This document shows, one piece after another, positions 55,848 to 64,000 of a DNA stretch of 64,000 nt (its first letter is position 1; each line of letters begins with the position of its first letter). The DNA is taken from NCBI GenBank assembly GCA_018335035.1, contig JAGXKT010000008.1, positions 40,951 to 104,950 on the forward strand, read 5' to 3'. Source of the DNA: Phycisphaerae bacterium (GTDB lineage: Bacteria; Planctomycetota; Phycisphaerae; SM23-33). The notes beneath the pieces are model-generated. The model searched no databases. It saw only the letters and a list, made by a program, of their open reading frames with translations, and was not told where the DNA came from. Made by a program: the position numbers and the translations under genes.

Positions 55848-57992
55848 TTAGCGACCCATCGGGTAGCCCGTCGGCTGCTCCGAACGGGTGGGGACCACTT
55901 TCTCATCGGCCGGGCGCAACGCCTCGCGAACGTCGCTGAGCATGTGCCGCAAGGCCTTGGGCGGAACCAGCGGCTTGTCCGAGACGATCCAGGGCTCGTC
56001 GGCCGTGGCGGTCTTGTCCGGATTCCAGAGCAGCCACATGTCCTTTTGCTCGGGGTGTGGCTTTCCGCGCGCCCAGTCGGTCTGGAGCAGCAGTTCACCG
56101 ACGAGCGTGACCGCCACGACCGGCTCGGGACCGTAGTAGTACTCCCGCGCGTCACGCTGCTCGCCGCGGGGGCGCCGGTCGCCGTCGCGCCGTTCGGGCT
56201 CCGCGGGCAGCACGATTGGCCGGGGCTGTTCGACCGAGGCCATCTCGCACGTCAGCACCGTGTGATACGTGCCGCTGGTGAGATTCTTCATCAGCCGGGC
56301 GACGTGCTGCTCGGGCATCACGACGACGAACCCGTAATGCACCACGTCGAAGTCCTTGGACGAGACATGCCCGGTCAGCGTTGCGCCGCCGGGCGCGGCG
56401 CCGGTCTTCCGGGGCGGGCCGAAGCTTGGCCCGCGACCAGACATCGAGTCGCGCATGCCGGTGGCCTGCGTCTGCTCGCCGGTGTAGTACTGCCGTGCGA
56501 CTCGCACTTCAACCAGGCGCTTGACCGCGGCGCTGAGGACGTTCCGTCGGTCTTCCGGCAACGGGGCGAGCACCTCGTCGTTGGTCTTTTCGATAGCGGC
56601 GAGGATATCCTTCTGCACCCAGGCGTTGACCTGCATCTGCCACAACTGGATCGGCGTGGGGTTGTAGTTGCCCTCGACGAAGTATCGGTCCAGCGCGGTC
56701 ACGTCGGCATAGATACGCCCGTTACGCGCCTGATGGTGCTGTGCGTCCGGCCAGGCGAACGTCTCGGCCGCCTCGAACGGCACGCGGTACTGGAGGAGGG
56801 CCTTGGCGTCGTCGCGTTCGGGCTTGTCCATGCGGATGGTGACCTGCACGTCGGTCATCTGCGTCGTGCCGCTCGGGGTGCCGTAGCTGGGACGCCCCGT
56901 GGGATAGCCGCCGAACCTGCCTTCCGGAGGCGCGGCGCGCGGCGGCGTCGCGCTGCGTGGCGCCGACCTGCTGCCCGCCGTGAAGGTCCGCTCGGCCGGC
57001 GCGGTCAGGTCGAACAACTGCGCGATGGTGGCGTCGCGGTCCTCGGCGGCTTTGGCGATCGTTCCGGCGAGCTGATCGTACTGTTCCCGTTTCTGTCCGA
57101 GCTGCTGACGAAGCTGCTCGATGCGCTCGGCGTCGCCGGTCGGTTGTGCCGCGGCCAGCGCGTCGGTCAGCCGGTCCAGTTCCACCAGGGCGTCGCGGGC
57201 ATCGGCGATGTCCTGGCGGTCCGTCTTAAGCCGTGTCTCCAGTTCCAGAAGTCTTGTGAGTTTGTCGCTCCAGGCCTGCATTTTGGCCGCGACGGTGGCG
57301 TGCTGGCGCACCTTGGCGCGGATTGCGGCCGGCAGAGCGGTGGCGTCCGTGACGCTGAGCCGCCCGTCCTCCGTGAGATAGCCCTCGTTGCGGAGATCGG
57401 CCTCGATCGGGTCCAGCTCGTCATTCAGTGTGCTGATGTGGTTTCTGACTCGCGTGATGGCGGCCTGATTGAGCAGCTCCAACGTCTTGTCGATTTTCCG
57501 GTTCATGTCACCCAGGAGGACGCGGCTCCAGTGTCGGATCCGCTGGGCGTAATAAGCGTCGACGGAGCTGGCCGGACGGGTCCGGTCCAGGCGGTCCATC
57601 CACTGATCCCACAGCGCGACGTAGCGGTCGGTGACTTTGAACCCGAGGCGCAGGTCCTCGTAGGTCTGCTCGTCGTAGGGGAACGCGGCGACGGAGCGCC
57701 CGTCAACGTCGACGACAATGGGGGGGTAGTCGCTGCCCTGTCCGGCCAGCTTGCGCTCGACGGCTTCGCGCTCGTCCTCGACGATGTCGTTTCGACGGCG
57801 CTGCTCGGCGAGCATGTCGTCGTTGACCAGTTTGAGCCGTTGCGCCGTGTTGTACTTCTTCTGGATCTGCTCAATCCGCTCGTCGCGCTTGTTGGCTTGC
57901 GACGCGCGGAGCACCAACACCACGGTCCCGAGGACGACCACCATGCCCGCCAGCGACACGAGGAACGCGTTGTTCCGGATGAAGTCCTTCAT
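55848..57992 (-). CDS. PilO-position single-pass coiled-coil protein
   Basis: The 714-residue protein starts with a membrane helix (residues 9-28, AFLVSLAGMVVVLGTVVLVL) and two coiled-coil stretches (about 33-75 and 250-330, QLGQKREQYDQLAGTIAKAA). The C-terminal part has repeated alpha-beta units with RMDKPERDDAKALLQYRVPF and LMKNLTSGTYHTVLTCEM, a layout like PilO or GspM but much larger. It lies 40 bases after the PilM-PilN fusion gene and 36 before the next. The PilO role is inferred from order and topology. Confidence 0.65.
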   Translation of the reverse strand: MKDFIRNNAFLVSLAGMVVVLGTVVLVLRASQANKRDERIEQIQKKYNTAQRLKLVNDDMLAEQRRRNDIVEDEREAVERKLAGQGSDYPPIVVDVDGRSVAAFPYDEQTYEDLRLGFKVTDRYVALWDQWMDRLDRTRPASSVDAYYAQRIRHWSRVLLGDMNRKIDKTLELLNQAAITRVRNHISTLNDELDPIEADLRNEGYLTEDGRLSVTDATALPAAIRAKVRQHATVAAKMQAWSDKLTRLLELETRLKTDRQDIADARDALVELDRLTDALAAAQPTGDAERIEQLRQQLGQKREQYDQLAGTIAKAAEDRDATIAQLFDLTAPAERTFTAGSRSAPRSATPPRAAPPEGRFGGYPTGRPSYGTPSGTTQMTDVQVTIRMDKPERDDAKALLQYRVPFEAAETFAWPDAQHHQARNGRIYADVTALDRYFVEGNYNPTPIQLWQMQVNAWVQKDILAAIEKTNDEVLAPLPEDRRNVLSAAVKRLVEVRVARQYYTGEQTQATGMRDSMSGRGPSFGPPRKTGAAPGGATLTGHVSSKDFDVVHYGFVVVMPEQHVARLMKNLTSGTYHTVLTCEMASVEQPRPIVLPAEPERRDGDRRPRGEQRDAREYYYGPEPVVAVTLVGELLLQTDWARGKPHPEQKDMWLLWNPDKTATADEPWIVSDKPLVPPKALRHMLSDVREALRPADEKVVPTRSEQPTGYPMGR

Positions 57993-58032
57993 GCTTGTGC
58001 CTTTCGCCGCGGCGCTGCATCCGCAGCGCCGT

Positions 58033-60204
58033 TTACTCGATCGTCAGCACCCAGCCGACCTGCAGTCGCTGGTCGTCGGCCATGTCTTCCTGAGGGAACA
58101 GCGGGTCCGGGATTTGCGGCGCGGCGCCGTCCTGCGTGCCGCTGTCGCGCTCCGGTCTGCCGCCGGTCGGCCAGCCGTAGGGCCTTCCGGGTCCCTCGGG
58201 CCCCGCGCCCCGCGCGCCGCGGCGGCTGACGCCCTCGCGCTGCACGGGTGCGGCCTCGGTGCGGGTGATGGTGAACAGCCCGGTTTGCTCGCTTGCCTGC
58301 TCCCCGCTGGCGTGCAGCACGCCGATGCAGTCATTGGCCTGTTCGGCGTTCAGCGGCGTGCGGATGGTCAGGATCACGGCGAAGCCGCGTCCCTCGGGCT
58401 CGGTTTCGCTCGGCGTCTGGGTTTGCCGGCCCCGATCGACCGTGCTTTCCCGCAAGCGATCCATGCCCGTCAGGCCTTTGACCTGTTGCTCCGCTTCGGC
58501 GATATCCGCGTAGTATCTGACGTCGACGGCCTCGATGAAGCCGATCCGCCGATTCTGACGGGCCTGGGCGCGGAACGTCAGGGCTCGCATGACCACCCGG
58601 GCGGCTGCGGACGGCCGGGGGCGATCGGGCTCGGCGGCCAGCAGCGCTGCCCGCAAACGCGCCTGGTCGGCTTGCGGCAACGCCGCGACGATCGCCTCGG
58701 CGACCTGCACGTCGCTTCGGCCGATCATCGCATCAAGCTGCGGGGATGCCTCGATCCGCCGGCGGACGTCCGCAGGGACGGAAAGATAGCGGACGTAATC
58801 CGTCAGAAGCGGCTGGTCGTCGAAGGCCTGGTTGACGGCCTGGTGGATCACGCGGTAGGCCTCCGGCCAGTAGGCGCGCTTGCCGAAGACGTCCAGCATG
58901 GTGCGCATCCTTCTAAGGTCGGCCTCGTCGCCGCGTTCGAGATTGTCCAGCCGCCCGGCGCGGCCTTGCTGCTGGGCGATGATGCTCGCGGCGCGCTGGA
59001 CGTTGGCGGCGTTGTCGTCGTCGGCGAGGACGGCTCGCTGGCGGTAGGCGCTCCATAGCGGCAGCAGCAGCGCCACGAGCAGCGTGGCGGCCGCGGCGGC
59101 GAACCAGGGCCGCTTGCGCGCCCAGAGGCGTCGGTGGGCCAGTTCGTCCGGCAGCAGATTCGTCGAGACGTGGCTGAGCCCGAGCCCCTGAATCGCCAGC
59201 CCGTACGCCACGCCGAGGGACTGCACGTTTTCGGTGAATGCCGGCGCGTTGACGGCGGGCGAGGGTTCGAGGTTGTTGTAACTGTCCAGTCGCGAGACGG
59301 GGACGTCGAGATTCTGCTGGAGGAATTTCTGCAGGCCGGGCAGGCGGAAGCCGTTGCCCAGCCCGAGCACCTTTGCGAAGCGCGTCTCGCGGTGCAGGGA
59401 CGTGTAGTAGCCGATGGATCGCTGGACCTCCTGGACGAGGTCGGCAAAGACGGGGCGCATCGCCTGGAAGATCTGGCGGGCGTACTTGCTGGTCGCGGCG
59501 GAGCGCTTGAGCTTCTCGGCCTTGGCGAACGAGAGTTTGAACGCACGGACGAGGGCTTCGGTGAAGTTGTTGCCGCCGATCTGGATGGTTCGCGTCCAGA
59601 TCCGGGCGCCGTCGGCGACGACCAGGTCGGTTTTGTCCGTGCCCACGTCGATCAGAAGCGTCGCGCCGTCGTCGGCGAGTTGATCGTCGCCGACCATGAA
59701 GTTGTACAGCGCCAGCGGCGCCATCTGGACGATGTCGACGCCCAGGCCGACTTCGCTGAGTTGGGCGATGGCCTCGTCGACGTTCTCGCGCTTCATCGCG
59801 AACAGCCCCACCTCCACGTCCGGCGAGTCGGGGTCATGGAACGTCTGCCATCGCCAGGTGACCTCGTTGATGGGGAAGGGAATCTGCTGCTCGGCTTCGA
59901 AGCGGACGATGTCCGGGACCTTCTTTTCCTCGACGGGGGGAAGCTTCACGAACCGCGTGAAGCTGGTCTGCCCGGGAACGGCGACGGCAACGACGGCGTC
60001 GCTGATCTCGTTGCGGGCGAGGAACTGCTCGAGACTGGCCTGGATGATCTGGCGCCGATCCGCGTCTTCCGGAGAGAGAATCTTGGGATGCTCGATGATG
60101 TCCAGCGCCTCGACTTGAAGCTCCCCCTCGATGCTGCGCAGCTTCAACGCCTTCAGCGCACGTTGACCGACATCGATGCCCCATACACTTCGTGGTGCCG
60201 GCAT
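58033..60204 (-). CDS. PilM-PilN fusion protein
   Basis: From ATG 60204 (after AAGGAG) the product has 723 residues. Residues 1-345 are a PilM actin-like ATPase: GIDVGQRALKALKLRSIEG, TSFTRFVKLPPVEEKKVPDI, LLIDVGTDKTDLVVADG and VLGLGNGFRLPGLQKFLQQN. A PilN-like part follows: NLLPDELAHRR, a membrane helix at 366-386 (WFAAAAATLLVALLLPLW) and a periplasmic alpha-beta domain. In most bacteria PilM binds the N-terminal tail of a separate PilN; here they are one chain. The fusion is the first gene of the leftward pilus/secretion operon. No PilB, PilC or pilin gene is in the window. Confidence 0.9.
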   Translation of the reverse strand: MPAPRSVWGIDVGQRALKALKLRSIEGELQVEALDIIEHPKILSPEDADRRQIIQASLEQFLARNEISDAVVAVAVPGQTSFTRFVKLPPVEEKKVPDIVRFEAEQQIPFPINEVTWRWQTFHDPDSPDVEVGLFAMKRENVDEAIAQLSEVGLGVDIVQMAPLALYNFMVGDDQLADDGATLLIDVGTDKTDLVVADGARIWTRTIQIGGNNFTEALVRAFKLSFAKAEKLKRSAATSKYARQIFQAMRPVFADLVQEVQRSIGYYTSLHRETRFAKVLGLGNGFRLPGLQKFLQQNLDVPVSRLDSYNNLEPSPAVNAPAFTENVQSLGVAYGLAIQGLGLSHVSTNLLPDELAHRRLWARKRPWFAAAAATLLVALLLPLWSAYRQRAVLADDDNAANVQRAASIIAQQQGRAGRLDNLERGDEADLRRMRTMLDVFGKRAYWPEAYRVIHQAVNQAFDDQPLLTDYVRYLSVPADVRRRIEASPQLDAMIGRSDVQVAEAIVAALPQADQARLRAALLAAEPDRPRPSAAARVVMRALTFRAQARQNRRIGFIEAVDVRYYADIAEAEQQVKGLTGMDRLRESTVDRGRQTQTPSETEPEGRGFAVILTIRTPLNAEQANDCIGVLHASGEQASEQTGLFTITRTEAAPVQREGVSRRGARGAGPEGPGRPYGWPTGGRPERDSGTQDGAAPQIPDPLFPQEDMADDQRLQVGWVLTIE

Positions 60205-60378
60205 AAGCACTCCTTGCCCTGGAGGGCACTGCACGCCCGTCTGCCGATAGGCAGGAATCGTGACCAGAGGACCCGCAACAGCCGGGCCCGATGCGGTATA
60301 CTACGTGACTGCGCGTATGTGGGCAAGAGGCCGTCCGCACCGCAAAAACGCATACCGCTCTGGCGACGGATCCGGGTG
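60205..60378. other. Divergent promoter region of pilM-pilN and mtaB
   Basis: A short CTGCC-GATA-GGCAG stem lies at about 60240-60253, and TATACT (about 60296) could be a -10 box for the rightward tRNA-modification gene, though no good -35 is paired with it. No sigma-54 or sigma-28 promoter was seen. Confidence 0.4.
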
Positions 60379-61794
60379 ATGTTCAGTTTCACTATGACAA
60401 CGCTGGGCTGCAAAGTCAACCAATACGACGGCGCCGCGGTCGCCGCTGAGTTGTCGGCCGCGGGACTGCGCCGCGCCGCGCCCGGCGAGCGGGCGCACGC
60501 CGTCGTCGTCAACACCTGCTGCGTGACGACCACCGCGATGCGCAAGAGCCGCCAGGCGCTGCGACGCCATCTGCGAGACCATCCCGACGCATCGGTTCTG
60601 GTCACCGGCTGCTACGCGGACTACGACCCGGACCGACTCGCGCGGCTGGTACGCCGAATGGGCCCGCGCCGCCGGACGGTGGTCGTCGCCGGGCACCACG
60701 AGGACGTGGCCGCGGCGGTCCGGGCCCTTGTGGTCGATATGACCGGCCGGCCGGCGCCCGCCGGTGTGCGCGCGCCGCGCGGCGGCCCGGGCGACCTTCG
60801 CCGGCGCAGCGCCGCGGCGCGCCGCGCGCCGGATCGCGTACCGTGCGCTCCGCGCGGCATCGGCGGATTCGACGCCCGGCGTCGCGCCTTCGTGAAGGTC
60901 CAGGACGGCTGTGATGCCTTCTGCAGCTACTGTGTCGTCCCCTACACGCGCTGCCGCGTTCGTTCCCGCGCGCCGGAGAAGGTCGACCAGGAGTGCCGCC
61001 GCCTCGTTCGCGCCGGGCATAAGGAAATCGTCCTGTGTGGCGTGTTCCTCGGGGCGTACGGGCGCGAGACGACCGTGCGACGCCGCTGGGAAGCGGGCAC
61101 CCCGCCGCTGGTGTCGCTGGTGCGGCGCATCGCGCGGATCGAGGGGCTGTGGCGCCTGCGACTCAGCAGCATCGCGCCCGGCGACGTCACCGACGAGCTG
61201 CTCGACGCACTGGTCGGTTGCCCGACCGCGGCGCCGCACCTGCACCTGCCGCTGCAATCGGGCTCGGCCGACGTGCTGCGGGCGATGAATCGCCAGTACA
61301 CGCCGGACGACTACCGACGAGCGGTCCGCGCCGTCTGCGACGCGCTGGACACGCCCGCGATCACCACCGACGTCATCGTGGGCTTCCCCGGTGCGTCGGA
61401 CGAGGATTTCGCCGCGACGCTCGCGATGGCGCGGGAGGCGGGCTTCGCCCGGATTCACGCGTTTCCGTTCAGCGCGATCCAGCCCACGGCCGCGTGGGCG
61501 CGCCGCCGCGAGGCGCCATCGCCGGATGAGATCAACCGGCGGATGGAGCGCATTACGACGCTGGGGCGCGAGCTGGCTTCGGCGTATCGCAGGCGGCTGG
61601 TCGGGCGGACGCTGGACGGCCTCGTCGAAGGGCCGAACCGCGCCGGGGTCGTGCGGGCGATGACGGATCGGTATCAGCCGGTGGCGTTTGACGGCGAGGT
61701 GGCCCCGGGCAGTGTCGCGGCGTTCGAGATCGTCGAGCCGCGCGGCGAGGGGCTGTACGGCCGCGTCGTCGCACCCAAGCCGTCGCGCGTGTGA
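60379..61794 (+). CDS. mtaB: MtaB-type tRNA methylthiotransferase
   Basis: From ATG 60379 the enzyme has 471 residues. The N-terminal UPF0004 part has MTTLGCKVNQYD and VVNTCCVTTTA; the radical-SAM motif is CxxxCxxC in DGCDAFCSYCVVPYTRCRVR; a TRAM-like domain ends the protein (LVGRTLDGLVEG). It adds a methylthio group to t6A37 of tRNA, using two iron-sulfur clusters. An Arg/Pro/Ala-rich insert of about 40 residues lies between the first two domains. Members MiaB and RimO are related, but the sequence after the radical-SAM Cys fits MtaB. Confidence 0.88.
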   Translation: MFSFTMTTLGCKVNQYDGAAVAAELSAAGLRRAAPGERAHAVVVNTCCVTTTAMRKSRQALRRHLRDHPDASVLVTGCYADYDPDRLARLVRRMGPRRRTVVVAGHHEDVAAAVRALVVDMTGRPAPAGVRAPRGGPGDLRRRSAAARRAPDRVPCAPRGIGGFDARRRAFVKVQDGCDAFCSYCVVPYTRCRVRSRAPEKVDQECRRLVRAGHKEIVLCGVFLGAYGRETTVRRRWEAGTPPLVSLVRRIARIEGLWRLRLSSIAPGDVTDELLDALVGCPTAAPHLHLPLQSGSADVLRAMNRQYTPDDYRRAVRAVCDALDTPAITTDVIVGFPGASDEDFAATLAMAREAGFARIHAFPFSAIQPTAAWARRREAPSPDEINRRMERITTLGRELASAYRRRLVGRTLDGLVEGPNRAGVVRAMTDRYQPVAFDGEVAPGSVAAFEIVEPRGEGLYGRVVAPKPSRV

Positions 61795-61809
61795 GCCGGC
61801 CGGTCGGCG

Positions 61810-64000
61810 TTACAGCCAGTCCTTGTCTCGCAGATGGAGCTGGAACGTCATCGTCGGTGGCTCGCCGCGAAGCTTCAGCCCGTCGGGCAAAATGACGACG
61901 GCTTGTCGGCTGCGCCAGGTGCCGGCGGCGTCGCGGTCCGCCTCACGCAGCAGGACAAACGCGTGGATCTGCTCGCGCCGCAGCGTCGCCAGGCGCTCGG
62001 GGGTGCCGGTGATGGTCAGCGTCGTTCGCCACGCGTCCGGGTTGCGGCGGACGAGCGTGTACCGCCGCCGGGTATCGTCGCGTGACCACTGCGGCGGACT
62101 CTGGACCGCGATGTCCACGGTCATCGTTCGCACGCGGGCGTCGGCGGGCGTGTCGGTGTCGGGCGCGTCGTGCGGCGCCACCGCCTCGGCGTCGGGCGTC
62201 TCGGACCAGGAGGCGTAGACCTTGCGACGCTTGTCGCCCTGGGCGAGCAGTTGGTCGATAATGGCCTCGGCGCCGTCGGCGTCGATCGGTTCGAGCAGGA
62301 CGGCCGCGTCGCAGTACGCCTCGATGTAGCCGGTGGCGTTCTTGCGGGCGGCGCGGGCCTCGGCCTCGGCGCGGACCTCGGCGACCTGCCGTTGGACGGC
62401 CTCGCGCACGATCGCCATGGCCGTGTCCGCCGCGAGGTCGCTCAGCAGGGCCTGACAGGCCGTCCGATCACTGGGCAACTCCAGCGGATCGACGGACAGT
62501 CCGACGCGCGGATTCGCGTTATCGATCACGTCGTCTTTGTAGTCAACCTCGCGCCGGAGCGTCCGGCGCGCGACGAGGCGCGGGCCGGCCGTGTCCTCCA
62601 GGCGCAGCTCGACGCGGACCTCGCACCGCTTGCGATAGGTGTGGACCGTGTAGGGCCATTCCACCGTGACACGCCGCCGGACGGTGCGCGGTTCGCGCGC
62701 CAGGTCGCGCTCGATCCGGTCGATCCGGCGCTTCTGGTCGCGAATGTCGTCGGCGTCGGCGCCGGCGTCACGCAGGCGGCGCAGTTCGCGCCGCGCGTCG
62801 CGCAGGCGGCGGCGCAGGCGCGGGATCTCCGGGTTCGGTACGTTGCGGACGTCTTCGTATTCGTGGATTCGCCTCTGTGAGCCGATGCGCTGTTTGCGCG
62901 TGTCGAATGCGTCGATGACCAGGTCGGCTCGGTAGCGCAGCGGCGCTGCAGCGCGTCCGCGGACGTACGCCGGGGCGTTACGCGCCAGAGCCGTCGCGAC
63001 GGCGTTGTCGTAGAGCCGCGGGTCGCAGGGCACGTCGCGGGCGGGCGCCCGCGTCCGAACGTTCACCGCGAACGCCACGCGCGCCGCCAGACGCGATCGC
63101 ATCTGCGCGACCTTCCGCAACGCCGCCCTGTCGCGGACGTGATCGACCGCGTCCATGTACCACAGCAGCGCATTGCCGAACAGCTCCATGCCCTCGGCCT
63201 CGTCGCCGCGTCGCATCGCCGCGGCGGCAAGCCCCGCGTGCGCCTCGCGAAGGTCCACGTACTGCAAGGCGTTGTGGAAGTGCTCTTCCGCAGCCAGCAG
63301 ATCCCCCTTTTCCAGACGCGCCTCGCCACGCCGCACGTACTCCTCGGCCGCACGCTGCTTGGCACCGGCCACGAACGAACGCGCCTGCGGATGCGTCGGG
63401 AAGATCGCCAGCGCCTCGCGGGCCCGCGCAAGCGCCTCGTCCCAGCGGGAGTCCTCCGCCAGGGTCAGGGCCTCCTCGTACAGCGCGTCCGACCGGCGGC
63501 GCTGGGCGCGGGCCTGTTCGAGCTTCTCGCCGGCCGTGGGGTGGCCCGGCCAGACGTCCGCCGCCTGCTGCAGCGCGGCGATGGCGGCATCGAGCCGGCG
63601 CTGACGCAGATGCTCGGCGCCCGTTTCGGCCAGTTGGCGCGCGTGGGCCAGCGTCTGCCGGCAACGATGCAGCGCGACGCGACAGGGCAGGTGGTTCGGA
63701 TTGGCTTGTATCGCCGCCTGGAGCGCCCCAGCGGCCCGTTGCCAGCGCTTCGCCGCCTCGTGCGTCCGGGCCTGGCGGCGCAGCGCCTCGGCCGGTTGCA
63801 GCGCCGGGCGGATGCGGCCTTCCGCGGAGGCGACGGCCTGGGCGGCGGCGGCGTTGTCCGGGTCCAGCTCGGCGGCGCGCCGGGCGTGCGCCGCGGCGGC
63901 GTCCAGCCGGCCGGCGTCCGCCTCGCTGCGGGCCTGGCGCACGCGCGACGCCGCGGCCTGGCGCTTGGCGTCGGCCAACGCCGTCTGCGCCGGGGCGTGC
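61810..64000 (-). CDS. TPR-repeat protein with C-terminal beta domain (partial, cut by right edge)
   Basis: The frame stays open to the right edge, so the true start is beyond 64000; a TTG at 63978 is only one possible start. At least 728 residues are visible. The first about 300 have TPR repeats (AAAHARRAAELDPDNAAAAQ, AIAALQQAADVWPGHPTAGE, DEALARAREALAIFPTHPQA). A basic coiled coil follows (RLRRRLRDARRELRRLRDAG). The C-terminal about 280 residues have beta strands and helices with no match I recognise. Its stop is 13 bases past the convergent mtaB stop. Confidence 0.75.
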   Translation of the reverse strand, partial: HAPAQTALADAKRQAAASRVRQARSEADAGRLDAAAAHARRAAELDPDNAAAAQAVASAEGRIRPALQPAEALRRQARTHEAAKRWQRAAGALQAAIQANPNHLPCRVALHRCRQTLAHARQLAETGAEHLRQRRLDAAIAALQQAADVWPGHPTAGEKLEQARAQRRRSDALYEEALTLAEDSRWDEALARAREALAIFPTHPQARSFVAGAKQRAAEEYVRRGEARLEKGDLLAAEEHFHNALQYVDLREAHAGLAAAAMRRGDEAEGMELFGNALLWYMDAVDHVRDRAALRKVAQMRSRLAARVAFAVNVRTRAPARDVPCDPRLYDNAVATALARNAPAYVRGRAAAPLRYRADLVIDAFDTRKQRIGSQRRIHEYEDVRNVPNPEIPRLRRRLRDARRELRRLRDAGADADDIRDQKRRIDRIERDLAREPRTVRRRVTVEWPYTVHTYRKRCEVRVELRLEDTAGPRLVARRTLRREVDYKDDVIDNANPRVGLSVDPLELPSDRTACQALLSDLAADTAMAIVREAVQRQVAEVRAEAEARAARKNATGYIEAYCDAAVLLEPIDADGAEAIIDQLLAQGDKRRKVYASWSETPDAEAVAPHDAPDTDTPADARVRTMTVDIAVQSPPQWSRDDTRRRYTLVRRNPDAWRTTLTITGTPERLATLRREQIHAFVLLREADRDAAGTWRSRQAVVILPDGLKLRGEPPTMTFQLHLRDKDWL

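Noticed and set aside
59134..60378. Upstream extension of the tRNA methylthiotransferase frame
   Set aside because: It is antisense to the PilM-PilN gene. The family's own N-terminus (TLGCKVNQ) begins just after ATG 60379.
1..64000. CRISPR arrays, insertion sequences, phage genes, tRNA or rRNA genes
   Set aside because: No direct-repeat array with spacers, no transposase or integrase motif and no RNA gene pattern was found on reading through; the 36-base secretin repeat is coding and contiguous.

Overview
The window is a GC-rich bacterial chromosome segment. About 70% of it (1-44,405) is one near-complete flagellar locus. It is followed by a small housekeeping block and then a type IV pilus / type II secretion-like assembly operon. 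The organism is most likely a flagellated planctomycete, Phycisphaerae-like. The evidence is a diderm flagellum (P- and L-ring genes), a PilM-PilN fusion in a secretin operon, a YdjY-domain protein, a signal-peptide-bearing YajC with an acidic N-terminal extension, and many large TPR proteins. This placement is inference; no rRNA gene is present.

Region 1 (1-9,839, minus strand) is a hook/rod/ring operon read right to left: fliK, flgD, flgE, a membrane-anchored PilZ protein, flgF-like, flgG, flgA, flgH, flgI, flgJ and flgN (cut by the left edge). A textbook sigma-54 promoter precedes fliK. Region 2 (9,840-10,312) is a 473-base divergent control region with several palindromes and a G9 tract. 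It lies between that promoter and a rightward gene for a sigma-54 activator whose receiver domain is degenerate.

Region 3 (11,924-36,989, plus strand) begins with a second textbook sigma-54 promoter. It carries two uncharacterised TPR proteins, a second degenerate-receiver sigma-54 activator, then flgB-flgC-fliE-fliF-fliG-fliH-fliI-fliJ, a MotE-like chaperone, motA, two tandem motB genes, fliL-fliM-fliN, fliO-fliP-fliQ-fliR-flhB-flhA, a 75-residue membrane protein, fliA (sigma-28), two small unknown proteins, two lipoproteins and flgM (anti-sigma-28). Translational coupling (4-base overlaps) is common.

Region 4 (37,016-44,405) holds the late genes. A frameshifted glycosyltransferase remnant is followed by flagellin (fliC), an opposing gene fusing TPRs, an O-GlcNAc-transferase-type (GT41) domain and a sulfotransferase-like domain, then fliD and fliS. 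flgM, fliC and fliD each have a sigma-28-type promoter with exactly 11 bases between the -35 and -10 boxes. The two sigma-54 activators, sigma-54 promoters, sigma-28/FlgM pair and sigma-28 promoters together give a readable early-middle-late hierarchy.

Region 5 (44,501-50,316) has yajC, argF, rph, a lipoprotein, rdgB, a membrane protein and a YdjY-domain protein. Region 6 (50,443-60,204, minus strand) is PilM-PilN fusion, two large single-pass membrane proteins and a secretin with very acidic insertions, closed by a strong intrinsic terminator. Region 7 holds an MtaB-type tRNA methylthiotransferase and a TPR protein that runs off the right edge. No tRNA, rRNA, IS element or CRISPR array was recognised.
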